Positions 41,096 through 51,203 are shown, counted from the stretch's first letter. The stretch: DNA of 64,000 nt from G963676655 sp963676655 (GCA_963676655.2 CAXXKX010000002.1:124001-188000); one strand, 5' to 3'. Numbers and translations are program-made. The notes: generated by a model not told the origin, from the letters alone.

Positions 41096-43441
41096 TCAAT
41101 CCTGTTTTTCCACATTATATTGGGGAACGCTTCTTGAACGGAGTTTTGTTAATGTTTTTGATTTTGGTTTCAAATGATATAAAACTCCTCGTTTAAGTTT
41201 TAAAATTATATCTGGCATGTCAGAACAGAAAATTGTTTTATCTCCGGCTCTAAGGGTAAATCCGTGTCGCCACGGATTACTGATCCGTACTTCAAGGTCA
41301 ATGCTTTGGGAAAGTAGTTCAATATGAGTTATCCGTTGCCCTTTTCGTTCCGACGAAATCAGGATGTTACCTCTTAGTCTGAGGTGTTTGAATGCGGCGC
41401 TTTTCCCTTTCGGGACTCCGGCAAACAGAAATATTTTACCGTCATGCTGTTGGACCAGCATTTCATTGATGGCGGCAGCGGCTCCGATTGTGCCATCAAT
41501 CTGGAAGAGCGGTTCATTCGGTACAAAGCTCTTTTCGCGCAAATTATTGTGACTGTTTAACATTCCCGGTAAAGTATAGTTCTGTTTCAGTTCGTGAAGA
41601 ATATTCTCCGCTTCCACGGCAAGGCCCAATCTTGCGGCAATAGCTGCCTGCCAGGGCAGGGACCACCCGGTAAATCCCCGATTGCCGTAAGATCTGAATT
41701 CTTTGAAAGAATCTATTCCCAGCCTTAGCTTCTCCTTCGGTGAATTCAAGCCGATTTCATGTCCGGGATAAATGCCGGACAGACGGCTGGGGTGACGATG
41801 TGAATGAGCAAATAAACCGGGCCGGTCTCCATCATGAAAAAAGCCGGTTTCCTGATCAATCAGAACTCCATTTAAAGTCGGATTGTCCGGTAAGTTGACG
41901 AGGATTTCGGTCCACTTTTTGAGCTCTTGGCCATGATAGTCTAAAATTTTTGCCAGGTCTAAAGCGGCGCTGAACAGGATACGCATAAAAACCAGGTCAA
42001 TGGTCGGATTTGAGCCTAAGACGAAATATGGTTCGCCTGTTTCATCGTACCAGATCTGTTCCGGCGAATGGGATAATTCGATATTGAATGATCCGTCTTT
42101 CCGGCGATGCAAAATGCTTTCATAAAAAGCGCATGCTTCAAGCAGAAAGGGGAATACGTTGTCTTTCAGCAACTTTTTATCCTGAGTGTATTCCCATTGG
42201 TCGATCAGATGCTGAGCCATCCACGCGGTCAGGCTAATTTCCAGACCTAGCGCTCCCCAGCCGATTGCCCGTCCGAGATAATCCGAGCATAGCGGCAACG
42301 CTATCCCTTGAGCATCAAACAATGATCCGGCATAATCCTTGAAGCATGCAAGCCAGTCCCCGGTTATTTTAGCAACAAGGGCCTCCTGAAGCTTGGGGTG
42401 ATTTGTACAGCAGGCAATCCAATGGCACATTTGAATATTGGTGTTGAAATGAAAATCCGCATGCCATGGCGGACTGTCATAAAGATTCCAAATTCCCTGA
42501 AGATGGGGCGGTGACTTGTCCGGTTTGGTTGAGGACGCAAGCGCATAAAGTCCCATATACCAGAAACGGGCAATATTTTCATCGTAATATGTAATTTGTG
42601 ATTTGTTCCAGAAATTGGCCCACCATTTGGAATGGCTTGCGGTAAGTTTCTGAATTTGATGCTGCGTGATTTTTACGAGCTTTATTGGTGAAGTGTCGGC
42701 CTCAGACGCAAGAGACAATGTCAAATACGCATCTCCCGACTTTCCGCCGAATTTGATTCTTCCATGTACCGCTTTCGCCGCGACTCCCATGATTGTGTCA
42801 CTAGCCAGAGAGTGCAGAATCATAGTATAAGCTTGTTGATACGGTAAATCCTGAATAATTCTGGCGCGATTGTCTAAAGTGGAAACTTCCATTACCGGAG
42901 CCGGGAACGCCGTGGCGCCATTCGGATTAAAACAGAAAACCGCGGTTTGTTCAATTTTGCTTCGCAACTCAATGACCAGGATATTGTGTTCCGCATGGAC
43001 AAATGAAGATACTTCACAATCAGGCCTGTCACGCCAATCAGTGGAATTGATAGTTGCTTTTGCACTGACTTTGCATTTAGCGCTGATCATATCAAGTTCC
43101 TGGGAAAAACCGTGCCAATAGGACCCGGGAAACATTTTCAACGTCAAATCCCCGCAACGAAGTTGATGCGGTCCGGTGATTTCACTTCCGCGCTGCGGTT
43201 TGGTTAAAGAATCAAAATTCCGACCCCCGTCTAATGCTTTCTGCGCCAGTTGGCGGTAAGTTAACTCCCAGCCTTCCCGCATCGGGTTGCGCCGCAGATC
43301 GTTGACGTTGTGTTTTGATACTCCGAAATGCAGATGATTGGGCGTACCCCAGACCACTGCGCCGACATCACCGTTACCCAGGATATGACCATCGATCCAT
43401 TGGAGAGCCGGATGCAATAATGTTGTTTTTGTATACTTCAT
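41096..43441 (-). CDS. GH95-like alpha-L-fucosidase family protein
   Basis: 781 aa, the usual size. The N-terminal domain has IDGHILGNGDVGAVVWG, the GH95 opening phrase. The (alpha/alpha)6 catalytic domain has SPPHLQGIWNLYDSPPWHADFHFNTNIQMCHW and GWSLPWQAAIAARL, then the C-terminal beta domain with HDGKIFLFAGVP. GH95 enzymes release alpha-1,2-linked fucose or galactose. There is no signal peptide, so it may act in the cytoplasm on imported oligosaccharides. It is the last gene of the second glycan operon, 13 bp after its neighbour. Confidence 0.88.
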   Translation of the reverse strand: MKYTKTTLLHPALQWIDGHILGNGDVGAVVWGTPNHLHFGVSKHNVNDLRRNPMREGWELTYRQLAQKALDGGRNFDSLTKPQRGSEITGPHQLRCGDLTLKMFPGSYWHGFSQELDMISAKCKVSAKATINSTDWRDRPDCEVSSFVHAEHNILVIELRSKIEQTAVFCFNPNGATAFPAPVMEVSTLDNRARIIQDLPYQQAYTMILHSLASDTIMGVAAKAVHGRIKFGGKSGDAYLTLSLASEADTSPIKLVKITQHQIQKLTASHSKWWANFWNKSQITYYDENIARFWYMGLYALASSTKPDKSPPHLQGIWNLYDSPPWHADFHFNTNIQMCHWIACCTNHPKLQEALVAKITGDWLACFKDYAGSLFDAQGIALPLCSDYLGRAIGWGALGLEISLTAWMAQHLIDQWEYTQDKKLLKDNVFPFLLEACAFYESILHRRKDGSFNIELSHSPEQIWYDETGEPYFVLGSNPTIDLVFMRILFSAALDLAKILDYHGQELKKWTEILVNLPDNPTLNGVLIDQETGFFHDGDRPGLFAHSHRHPSRLSGIYPGHEIGLNSPKEKLRLGIDSFKEFRSYGNRGFTGWSLPWQAAIAARLGLAVEAENILHELKQNYTLPGMLNSHNNLREKSFVPNEPLFQIDGTIGAAAAINEMLVQQHDGKIFLFAGVPKGKSAAFKHLRLRGNILISSERKGQRITHIELLSQSIDLEVRISNPWRHGFTLRAGDKTIFCSDMPDIILKLKRGVLYHLKPKSKTLTKLRSRSVPQYNVEKQD

Positions 43442-43454
43442 AAAAATTCAATCA

Positions 43455-44498
43455 TTAATCGAAAAGGTTTTTCAGGCCGCTGGATGAAAGTTGTTTTTTC
43501 AGTTCAGCCAGTCCGGACTTAATTTCCCCGATCTTTGCTGCCTCATGATTCCCGATTAATGTTTTTATGGACTCAAGTTTTTTTCTTGCGTCGTTACCGG
43601 TGGAGGGCGTAAGCATGGCGGCGATGGCATCGTATTCATTCTGAAGCATGGCCCAATCAACTTCAGTCTCCCACTTTACATTTTTTAGTGCCTCAATGAT
43701 TTTTGCTGCTTCTCCTTTGAAGAAATCTTTAGCCGCGGTTTCGCCGTTTTTGCCCTTCCCGGATGCTATGGCAAACAAGATTTCCCGTTTCGCCGGGAGA
43801 TAACGAAAATTACTGCGGTCATCTGCTTTTTTCCAGCGAGCCGTTTCAATAGCCCTGATTGATTCAGGGGCAAAGACCAGCATTTCCCATAAGTTGTCAT
43901 CGTTACCGCCGCGTGAAAAATAAGCCAGGGCAGGAATCTTCGGTTTTTTCCCCAGCCATGGTACTGTTCCGCCGATTTCGGTTATTCCGTCCGACCATGT
44001 AAGAAACAGTTTCTGCTGCTGCTTGCCAAGTTTCAGCCCCTGTACCCTCAATGCTGTTCCCAGATAAACAAACGGCACATTGGTATAGCGGAAAAAAGTC
44101 CAGCCTGGGAATTTTCGAAGTTGAATCGCATCAATTTGTAATTCTCCCGCCGTCTGGTTGTTTTTCAGGATCGGCACCTTGAGCGTGAATTGAGCACGGT
44201 CGGCATTTTCTATATACAAAGTTTTTCCTGGTGTCCCATAACTTTGCCCCGGACCGGTCAGCCAGAATATCTGGCGCTGCCAGCGATTGCCGGAGCTTTC
44301 TATATCCCAGGACGATATATCATGGATTCCTTTTTCAAAACACTTAGCGTAAACAACGCTATCAAGCATCGGGGCCTTATATACAGTGACTGTTCCGCGT
44401 TTAGTTTTACGTTGCGTTTTTATCAGATCAGCCGCGGATGCTTCAAATGCCAGCAGCAAACATAACGTCCCGGTATATATAAAAATCTTTATCTTCAT
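43455..44498 (-). CDS. Secreted hypothetical protein of the glycan operon
   Basis: 347 aa with a signal peptide (MKIKIFIYTGTLCLLLAFEASA). The body is beta-rich, with phrases such as WTFFRYTNVPFVYLGTALRV and LFLTWSDGITEIGGTVPWLG, and the C-terminal 90 residues are helical (KKLESIKTLIGNHEAAKIGEIKSGLAELKKQL). The helical end resembles that of the CBM9 protein of the same operon. It is not assigned to a family. It lies 14 bp behind the GH42-like gene and 13 bp before the GH95-like gene, so a role in the same glycan pathway is likely. Confidence 0.72.
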   Translation of the reverse strand: MKIKIFIYTGTLCLLLAFEASAADLIKTQRKTKRGTVTVYKAPMLDSVVYAKCFEKGIHDISSWDIESSGNRWQRQIFWLTGPGQSYGTPGKTLYIENADRAQFTLKVPILKNNQTAGELQIDAIQLRKFPGWTFFRYTNVPFVYLGTALRVQGLKLGKQQQKLFLTWSDGITEIGGTVPWLGKKPKIPALAYFSRGGNDDNLWEMLVFAPESIRAIETARWKKADDRSNFRYLPAKREILFAIASGKGKNGETAAKDFFKGEAAKIIEALKNVKWETEVDWAMLQNEYDAIAAMLTPSTGNDARKKLESIKTLIGNHEAAKIGEIKSGLAELKKQLSSSGLKNLFD

Positions 44499-44512
44499 AA
44501 GCCACTTATTCC

Positions 44513-47500
44513 TTAATGTTTTAGATTAACAATTTTCTTATTTTTCAATCCGGTTGCCACATCTGTTAAAGTCAGGTTGTAATTTCCGGGTTGATCAGTA
44601 TAAGCGAAACAGACCGGATATTGTTTCCGTTTCCCATCCGGAATGATAACTTCATGGCGTACTGCTTCATTACGGTTGCGAATGAGTTTCCCGTTCCTGT
44701 CACGCAACTGAAGCAATAAAACCCGGTTTGGGGCAAACGGCGTCAGGTCAAGTTGCAATGGCACACCAGGTTTCGCCGTTTCGGATGAAAGACGGAGAGG
44801 CGGCGGCGATTGCTTTTCGGCAAATATCGTAAATAGCTTGAATACCGGTTTGAATGTAAATTGGAACTCGGTAGTATTTGCGGCAACAGGTCCTTTCATA
44901 ACTTCGTAGACATGTCCGCAACGTTGCAGCGTGACATCGACTTTTCCCGCATCACGTCCGGCTTTGGCGTGCTCGCGATTCGTAAAACCGACCAGGGTAA
45001 AACCGTTGCCCCGCCGGATCCGGGCTATGCTGTCTTTGGGGAGACCGGAAAATTTCATCTCCGGCTTCACGCCGCACGCGGCCAGCAGATTGCCCATAAA
45101 ACGTTTGTAACTGCCGTCATTACAGTTCATTCTTGCTTTGTCAAGCGTGAAGTTAAGCAGTAGAGTGTAGCCGCGACCAATCTTTTTGACGGTAAACGGG
45201 GTGATGCCGGGAGTGATAGCGGCTTCCGTATTCAGAACCAGACGCTGTCCCCTGAATACGGTATCGATGTTCAGCTTACTGTTTTTCGGCGCTGCCAGCT
45301 TGCGAGGATTGCCCAGGGCGAACATATTTGCCAGTATTTCACTTTTACCCATTCCGTAGGAATCGTTCATTATACCGGGGTTGAGGTCGGCAATAATTAT
45401 TCCGCCTTGCTTGACATATTCGTGAAATGCCGCCGCTTCTTCTGTTCCCAGGGCTGAAGCGCCAAACAGGAACAGGACTTTGTTATGTTTTAACTTGTTC
45501 AATGATGAACTGAACAGATAATTAAATTGCAGGCCATTGTAATAGGCGTAACTAATGAACGGCAATGACGAATTGGTGGGGGCTGAAAAACGCGGGTCGG
45601 ACAGTTGTGACGCACGGCTTGATTCGTAGTTCTCCCAGATTGCTATTCCGTCGTCGATTAACGGTGTGACGTTCAACAGTTGCGCCGGTCCTTCGCGCAA
45701 GGCGATCATTTCGCGATTGAACCGTTCGCGGAAAGGACGATAATCGGCTGCGGTTTTTATTCCACCGTGATTTGCGCCGGAAATGAACCAGCATGATTCA
45801 CGCACCGGCGAGATCAGCAAATGAAACCAGGGGGCGTCGGGAAGTGCGTCCGTACCCATGAGCCATCCCCAGACATTGAACGGCTTGATGTCGGGACGGA
45901 TACAGCGCAACTGCTCCAATTGAGGAAGTCGGGGGTAGGGTGCCCAGGTGTTGATGTTCGGATTTGCCAAAAGTTTCTCCATATTGAAACCATCGTTGTT
46001 GATGCTCCAGGCGCCGTTGGAACCGATCAGAGTGGAAGACTGGCGGCGGTGGATGGCGTCGGCATAGCTATGAGCCAGTTTGGTCAGGGCGCTGTCAACA
46101 TAATCGATATGCGCCAGATATTCGGGGTACAACTTTTTAGCGATCGCGTCGTGTGGGGGCAAGTTAGGAATATCCCCGAAACTCCGGTAATCCCGGAACC
46201 ATAAGGCATTAAGCTTTTTGATTGAGCCGTACTTCTGTTTCAGGAAGGCGTTGAAATAAGTACGATCAGCAGGAGACAGCCCCAGCTTGTAATCGCTGTG
46301 GGCTTCATCGCCGAGGCCATAATAATAAAGAGGATAGGTCGAAAGATTTTTATTACGGAATGCGTTTTCCATTACTATTTCCGCAATCCGTCCGGCCCGG
46401 TCGGATACCGGGTCGATAGTTTTTTCACTTAACAGCTTTTTATCGGAGTCGGAAAGTTCCTCCGGTTTAATCCTGGGAACCTTGCCCCCCAGCCATCCGC
46501 CTCTACAGCCGATTGCTTTATTGGGTCTGGAGAGGGAAGTGACCGTAATAATATGGGAAGACAGCGGCATGTTCAAAAGCATGTAAGACTGCACGTCTGG
46601 ACGAGACCCGTCTATCCGGTTGGTGAGTGCGCTGTATCCCATCGCTTCGCATTCGGCCATGGCACGCAGGCGATCAACGCCGCCCGGATTATATTCCCAC
46701 TGGGAATCGAAATAATTGGGCAGCAATTTTGTCGCATAGACCGGAAAGTAAAAAGGACAGTCGAGCCGACCTGCCGGCTTGCCGTTTTCAAAGAGTTTCA
46801 CAGTGAGAAATGCTGCCATATTAGGCATGTAATAATTTGCCACATGAATCGGAATATTCTTTCCCGACCCGGTTTTCGATTCAGCGCGATACCAGATACG
46901 GCGATTAGGAGAGTCCGTCAATTCAACCTGCATGGAGCCGTTACGAAGCGGGCGGCTTAGCTCAACCGTAGCGTTGATTGGCTGGAACCCGTCAATCTTG
47001 TCGCTCTTTGTCTTCAAAACCGCCTTAATGGAGGCAGGTACGGTCAGCGTTTTGAAGCCCACGTCTCGGACGCCCTTCGGTCCGGATACGATAATGTCAC
47101 AATAATAATCTCCGGGGAATAGCGGTGGAAATGTCATTTTGACCTGCCCGTTAACCGGTTCCACTGTTTCTGACTTGATTATCCGGTCGAACTTGTTGCG
47201 CAGTCGAAGTTTAACTTTTCCGTTTATTCCGGAAACCGTCACCATTTCCGGTGAGAGTTTTACCTTCGGGGCATCCTCCGTGAGTCGTTTGGCGGTCCAA
47301 AGCAGCGACCTGATCAGCTTGGCTTGGCCGTTTTCATAAAGAGCCCACCAATGCGGAGAGCGATACGTGAAAGGAGCTTGCACGATAGAATTGGATTTAT
47401 ATACCAGGACCCGCCCGGTTCCGAAACGGTAGGATTTTGGTGCTTCATTATAATTTTGTTGAACCAGACCCCGCCAGACATCATAAATACTGCTGTTTTC

Positions 47501-48055
47501 CGTGCTGTTTCCGAGCAGGGATGAAATATTGTTAGGGATTGGATGCTTGAATAGTCCGGACGGTACGTTTCTGCAGCCGGCCAGAACAAGTCCCATTCCT
47601 TTTTTAACCCGGATAAATAACTTCAGTTGGGCTTCATTTGAAAGATTATTGAAATCAACGCCCTGTATAAGGACTGTTTCGTATGGTTTAGTCAGCCGGT
47701 TAATCAATTCCCGGGTTTTAGTTGTTTCGCTCGTTCCTTCAAAAAGGTTGCCGTAATAACCATCGTTATCCGCTGTAATGCCGAATATTCCCTTGGCATT
47801 CCGCAGCGACAGCGTAATTGCGTCCGGGGCGACCGGCGCCCGCTGGGATAGTTCCACGACATTTCTGGCTTCATGTAATGAAATCGTGAACAGCGCATTC
47901 AACGGGCCGCTCTCAAATTTGTCAATCCATTCGAGATGAGGAGTGGAAAATTCTTTAGTCAGCTTATTCAACTTGTCCCCGTTTAATTTTTGCGCGGAAA
48001 GGGGATTGGCGGCGATTAGCAGTATGCATAAAATTAAACTGGATATTCTTTTCAT
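44513..48055 (-). CDS. Secreted GH42-like (beta-galactosidase-type) glycosidase
   Basis: 1180 aa with a signal peptide (MKRISSLILCILLIAANPLSAQ). The N-terminal third has beta-sandwich segments. The middle shows a GH42-type barrel: YYGLGDEAHSDYKLGLSPAD and FLKQKYGSIKKLNALWFRDYRSF, the phrase in GH42 enzymes that follows the acid/base Glu region. Near residues 830-950 is a trimerisation-like domain (VLFLFGASALGTEEAAAFHEYVKQGGIIIADLNPG). The C-terminus is another beta domain. It probably cleaves galactose- or related sugar-containing chains outside the cytoplasm. It is considerably longer than standard GH42 (about 680 aa). Confidence 0.78.
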   Translation of the reverse strand: MKRISSLILCILLIAANPLSAQKLNGDKLNKLTKEFSTPHLEWIDKFESGPLNALFTISLHEARNVVELSQRAPVAPDAITLSLRNAKGIFGITADNDGYYGNLFEGTSETTKTRELINRLTKPYETVLIQGVDFNNLSNEAQLKLFIRVKKGMGLVLAGCRNVPSGLFKHPIPNNISSLLGNSTENSSIYDVWRGLVQQNYNEAPKSYRFGTGRVLVYKSNSIVQAPFTYRSPHWWALYENGQAKLIRSLLWTAKRLTEDAPKVKLSPEMVTVSGINGKVKLRLRNKFDRIIKSETVEPVNGQVKMTFPPLFPGDYYCDIIVSGPKGVRDVGFKTLTVPASIKAVLKTKSDKIDGFQPINATVELSRPLRNGSMQVELTDSPNRRIWYRAESKTGSGKNIPIHVANYYMPNMAAFLTVKLFENGKPAGRLDCPFYFPVYATKLLPNYFDSQWEYNPGGVDRLRAMAECEAMGYSALTNRIDGSRPDVQSYMLLNMPLSSHIITVTSLSRPNKAIGCRGGWLGGKVPRIKPEELSDSDKKLLSEKTIDPVSDRAGRIAEIVMENAFRNKNLSTYPLYYYGLGDEAHSDYKLGLSPADRTYFNAFLKQKYGSIKKLNALWFRDYRSFGDIPNLPPHDAIAKKLYPEYLAHIDYVDSALTKLAHSYADAIHRRQSSTLIGSNGAWSINNDGFNMEKLLANPNINTWAPYPRLPQLEQLRCIRPDIKPFNVWGWLMGTDALPDAPWFHLLISPVRESCWFISGANHGGIKTAADYRPFRERFNREMIALREGPAQLLNVTPLIDDGIAIWENYESSRASQLSDPRFSAPTNSSLPFISYAYYNGLQFNYLFSSSLNKLKHNKVLFLFGASALGTEEAAAFHEYVKQGGIIIADLNPGIMNDSYGMGKSEILANMFALGNPRKLAAPKNSKLNIDTVFRGQRLVLNTEAAITPGITPFTVKKIGRGYTLLLNFTLDKARMNCNDGSYKRFMGNLLAACGVKPEMKFSGLPKDSIARIRRGNGFTLVGFTNREHAKAGRDAGKVDVTLQRCGHVYEVMKGPVAANTTEFQFTFKPVFKLFTIFAEKQSPPPLRLSSETAKPGVPLQLDLTPFAPNRVLLLQLRDRNGKLIRNRNEAVRHEVIIPDGKRKQYPVCFAYTDQPGNYNLTLTDVATGLKNKKIVNLKH

Positions 48056-48073
48056 AATTTTTAATGAATCCTT

Positions 48074-48162
48074 ATAAGTTTTTGATTATAATTATTTATC
48101 ACCGGATAATTGCGGTGTTTGAACTTGATCTCGGATAATATAAAAATAAGCTTGACTGCTTA
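48074..48162 (+). repeat. Dispersed ~95-bp element, copy B
   Basis: This is a second copy of the element at 11738-11836, somewhat shortened, in the gap between the CBM9 protein stop and the GH42-like start. It lies in reverse sense to those genes. Its 3' end TAAGC-TTGACT-GCTTA is again a small hairpin. Confidence 0.55.
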
Positions 48163-48174
48163 CTGGACGGATAT

Positions 48175-49170
48175 TTATTCAAATAGAGTTTTGAGGCTCT
48201 CTTGCTGATGGAGTTTTTTTGCTTCCTGACATATAGCGTTAATTTTAATAAAAATTTCCGGTTCAGAGAGGGTTTTAGCTGTTTTCAGCTCGGCATTCAG
48301 CTCTTTTCTTTTATCTTCAGCCAGGACGGAGATAAGAGTACGGGCTTTGTTGCTCAAATATTTCTGGATTGATGCGGCATTGCCTGAAAATGGAGTATGC
48401 CCATCAAAATAATGATATTTCCCCCCGCAGTATACCAGCCAGGGCGCAGTGGCCGTTTTGACGCAGCGGGCAGTAATCTTTTCCGAAGTCGGGACCTTGT
48501 CTTCAATGAAGAAAAGATAGCCGAATCGGCGGTTGTAAAAATTACCGCCGCTGGTACTTGAAGCACATAGTTTGCCGTGCGTGGTGGAAAATCGCTGATG
48601 CATTATCAGCCATACATCACCCGGAGACGCGGTTTTCTTCAGGTCCTGCCAACTGACGAAGAACTCTATTGTCCAGCGGTCGGGATACTTAAGGGATTTT
48701 GACTCTGCGCTGGAGGCGCTCCAGTTGTGATTGGTAAAGCCCGGATCGACCTGCCAGAAATCACCGATTGCGCCGGCTGAATTCACATCGAACTTAAACA
48801 TTGTATTGGCAGTTGCAGTCGGATCAATATAGAACTCAGCTGAATCGTCAGTCCAGATATGTTTTCCATCCCGACTGTATACCGTAGTTTTAAGCCGGTC
48901 CATGCGGTCCTCATAGTTGACGACACCTAAATAGATGCCGCGCCGGTCATAGATTATGCGCATCGACGTTTTTAATTTTACCGGTCCTGAACCATAACGG
49001 TAGGCAGTAAACTCGGGCGCGTTTTTCCAGTCGGATTCATCAAGTTTGCCGTCGATGACAATCGGACCGTTCGCCTTCTTGGCCAAGTGAGTTGCCAGGA
49101 TCCGCAATGGCGCGGCTTTCGTACTTAGTGTCGCTGCCGTCAAGACAGATAACAATATCGCTTTTTTCAT
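48175..49170 (-). CDS. Secreted CBM9-like carbohydrate-binding protein
   Basis: 331 aa with a signal peptide (MKKAILLSVLTAATLSTKAA). The CBM9-like domain (about 30-220) has IVIDGKLDESDWKNAPEF, IYDRRGIYLGVVNYED, IWTDDSAEFYIDP and DRWTIEFFVSWQDL, the same pattern as in the large protein at the left end of the window. The C-terminal 90 residues are helical. It probably binds a polysaccharide at the cell surface or in the periplasm. It follows the pseudopilin gene by 16 bp, so the two are co-transcribed. Confidence 0.86.
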   Translation of the reverse strand: MKKAILLSVLTAATLSTKAAPLRILATHLAKKANGPIVIDGKLDESDWKNAPEFTAYRYGSGPVKLKTSMRIIYDRRGIYLGVVNYEDRMDRLKTTVYSRDGKHIWTDDSAEFYIDPTATANTMFKFDVNSAGAIGDFWQVDPGFTNHNWSASSAESKSLKYPDRWTIEFFVSWQDLKKTASPGDVWLIMHQRFSTTHGKLCASSTSGGNFYNRRFGYLFFIEDKVPTSEKITARCVKTATAPWLVYCGGKYHYFDGHTPFSGNAASIQKYLSNKARTLISVLAEDKRKELNAELKTAKTLSEPEIFIKINAICQEAKKLHQQESLKTLFE

Positions 49171-49186
49171 TAATAAATACCTTTGA

Positions 49187-49927
49187 TCAGCGCTGATAGC
49201 TTCCCGGATAAATTATATTTGTATCTTCATTGAAATAACAGTTTGTCCGGCTTGTGCCTCCAACATAGTTCAAGTAGTTATAAAAACTGCTGTTGCTGGA
49301 CCCATGTCCGTCCGCCCATAAACCATTAGCTGTGTTGTTGTGGCGCAGGTGGACATTCTGATTGTTATTGCCCCAGAAACTGTTTATTTGACTGATAACC
49401 CCATTAGCCAGAAAAGCGCTGTCTGCCAGATAGAGCGTGCGTGAATGTTTCTTTATCCGGCGAACCGACCAGTAATAACCATTGTCGATTACTATTTCAT
49501 TCGGCGGCCATAGTCGTGGCGATCCGTAGGATTGGTACGATGATCCGGATGGATATTTATACGGCAGGGATGGACACTTGCATACCCCTTCTTTACTTAT
49601 ATGCGTAGTAGTCACTAAATTAGCATCTCTCATTGAATAATACCAGAATGGGAGATTGCCGGTTGGGATATATTGGTCATAAGAATCTGCATACATGCCG
49701 AACATCTGTCCCACCATGTGCAGATTGGAAAGACAACTGGTTCGTCTGGCCAGAGCCCTGGCACGATTCAGCGCCGGCAGCAGCATGGATGCAAGGATTG
49801 CTATTATGGCTATAACGACTAATAATTCTATTAGTGTAAAATGCGAAGACTTGCAATTTCCGGTTTGTCTCCTTTGAGGAAAATCTCTTTTTTCAGACCT
49901 GCGGCATTGTTGTTCATTTTTTTTCAT
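49187..49927 (-). CDS. Pseudopilin with H-X9-DG motif
   Basis: 246 aa from the ATG at 49927 (AGGAGG 9 nt upstream); a GTG at 49933 is possible but too close. The signal KSSH-FTLIELLVVIAIIAIL has Phe+1 and Glu+5 with His at -1. The next phrase is RARALARRTSCLSNLHMVGQ. Near the C-terminus is RHNNTANGLWADGHG, an exact H-X9-DG motif. It closely resembles the pseudopilin at 4085-4759 in layout and genomic setting. It is thought to be exposed on the envelope; it may present or carry glycan-active proteins (inference). Confidence 0.9.
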   Translation of the reverse strand: MKKNEQQCRRSEKRDFPQRRQTGNCKSSHFTLIELLVVIAIIAILASMLLPALNRARALARRTSCLSNLHMVGQMFGMYADSYDQYIPTGNLPFWYYSMRDANLVTTTHISKEGVCKCPSLPYKYPSGSSYQSYGSPRLWPPNEIVIDNGYYWSVRRIKKHSRTLYLADSAFLANGVISQINSFWGNNNQNVHLRHNNTANGLWADGHGSSNSSFYNYLNYVGGTSRTNCYFNEDTNIIYPGSYQR

Positions 49928-50007
49928 TTCCACAAACCTCCTTTTATTTGTTGGGGAAATTTATATTTTCTCTCCGTACAACCTTTTTTCTTTCTCCACT
50001 TTTTTTC

Positions 50008-51144
50008 TTAACTCTTTTTGTAATCTTTCGACTTTTGCTCCTGTTTGTCCACGGTCTGAGCTTGTTTGGCTCTGACGATAAATGCATCCAAAAGAACGTG
50101 GTCCGGAGTGTAAATATCGCCGTTTTCTTCTTTTTGGTTCATAATCGTTTGCATCATAGATGCGGCGCGATGCCCGAAATCTTCATATGGTCGCTCAAAA
50201 TAATCATAACGGATCATCCACGGTCCGCCATGATGATAAACTATTGTATTAACCGCTTCCCGGGAAAAACAAGGCATTGTTGCGAATACCGCGTCATAGC
50301 TCGGGAGTAGTTCATCTCCGGAAATAATTACCAGTGTATCGGGTCGATTGACGGCTGAAGCCATAACGTGGCGGGCTGCTGTAAAATAGTCATCCTCCTT
50401 TTCGACATCGGTGTAAATCTGTTCAAACTTATCCGCTATACCTGTCAGTTTCAAAAGAATCCTGATACGCCTCATCTGATAGTTATGAACAGTACCCAAT
50501 ATCTGAAGCCGGCGTACTCCCTGATTAAAGTAACGCTGGAGTTCGTTGGTCAATGGCGATACCTCGTCAATACTTAGTCGTGGATAATTGATGTCGAAAG
50601 ATTCGTACTGGGTCAGATCCGCTACGCTCAGAAACGGCATCTCAATTCTTTTCAAATGTTTGACGACCTGCTCGTGCCATTCACTGAAATAACCGAGAAA
50701 AACCCCGTCAACAATATTTTTTGCCAGGGTTTCTTTGAAAAAATACAATTGGTCAATCCCGGAGCGGAATGGAAAAATACAGAGATTTGCCTCATATTCA
50801 TTCAAGCCTGTAAGCAGTGAAGATACCATTGAGTTACTATACCATTCTGCTAAAATAAACATGCCGAACGTCATACCTTTGCGCAATTTTGACAGGTTTG
50901 ACTTGCGGCTCATTACCGTGGTACCGCGTCCCGGCGTACGTTGCAAATAGCCTTCGTTGACCAGCAGACTTAAAGCGTTCCGTACGGTTATGCGGCTAAC
51001 TCCAAATTCTTCCATTAGTTTGAATTCTTGTGGAATTAATTCATTCTGCTGATACTCGCCGCTATCGATCTTTTGAACCAGCATATTGGCGATTTCGCGA
51101 TATTTAACCGCGTTGCCGTTTGATTTTTTTACCTTGGAAGTCAA
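50008..51144 (-). CDS. GntR-family transcriptional regulator with LacI-type sensor domain
   Basis: 378 aa from a TTG at 51144, which has AGGA about 9 nt upstream and a stop just before in frame. It has a GntR winged helix at about 13-80 (IANMLVQKIDSGEYQQNELIPQEFKLMEEFGVSRITVRNALSLLVNEGYLQRTPGRGTTV), then a LacI/GalR-like effector domain to about 350. It ends in a charged Gln/Lys tail. It is the first gene of the second glycan operon. Its promoter and a nearby inverted repeat suggest autoregulation, like the first locus. Confidence 0.88.
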   Translation of the reverse strand: MTSKVKKSNGNAVKYREIANMLVQKIDSGEYQQNELIPQEFKLMEEFGVSRITVRNALSLLVNEGYLQRTPGRGTTVMSRKSNLSKLRKGMTFGMFILAEWYSNSMVSSLLTGLNEYEANLCIFPFRSGIDQLYFFKETLAKNIVDGVFLGYFSEWHEQVVKHLKRIEMPFLSVADLTQYESFDINYPRLSIDEVSPLTNELQRYFNQGVRRLQILGTVHNYQMRRIRILLKLTGIADKFEQIYTDVEKEDDYFTAARHVMASAVNRPDTLVIISGDELLPSYDAVFATMPCFSREAVNTIVYHHGGPWMIRYDYFERPYEDFGHRAASMMQTIMNQKEENGDIYTPDHVLLDAFIVRAKQAQTVDKQEQKSKDYKKS

Positions 51145-51163
51145 TTGGCTATATTCCTATATT

Positions 51164-51187
51164 ATGTCATACCTTTGCTTGCGACAT
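51164..51187. promoter_or_regulatory. Inverted repeat ATGTC-N14-GACAT
   Basis: The arms 51164-51168 and 51183-51187 are separated by 14 bp. They lie just downstream of the minus-strand promoter, in the place that the 16-bp palindrome takes in the first glycan locus. It is a candidate operator, but weak because the arms are only 5 bp. Confidence 0.35.
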
Positions 51188-51203
51188 TTTAAATTCTGTA
51201 TTT

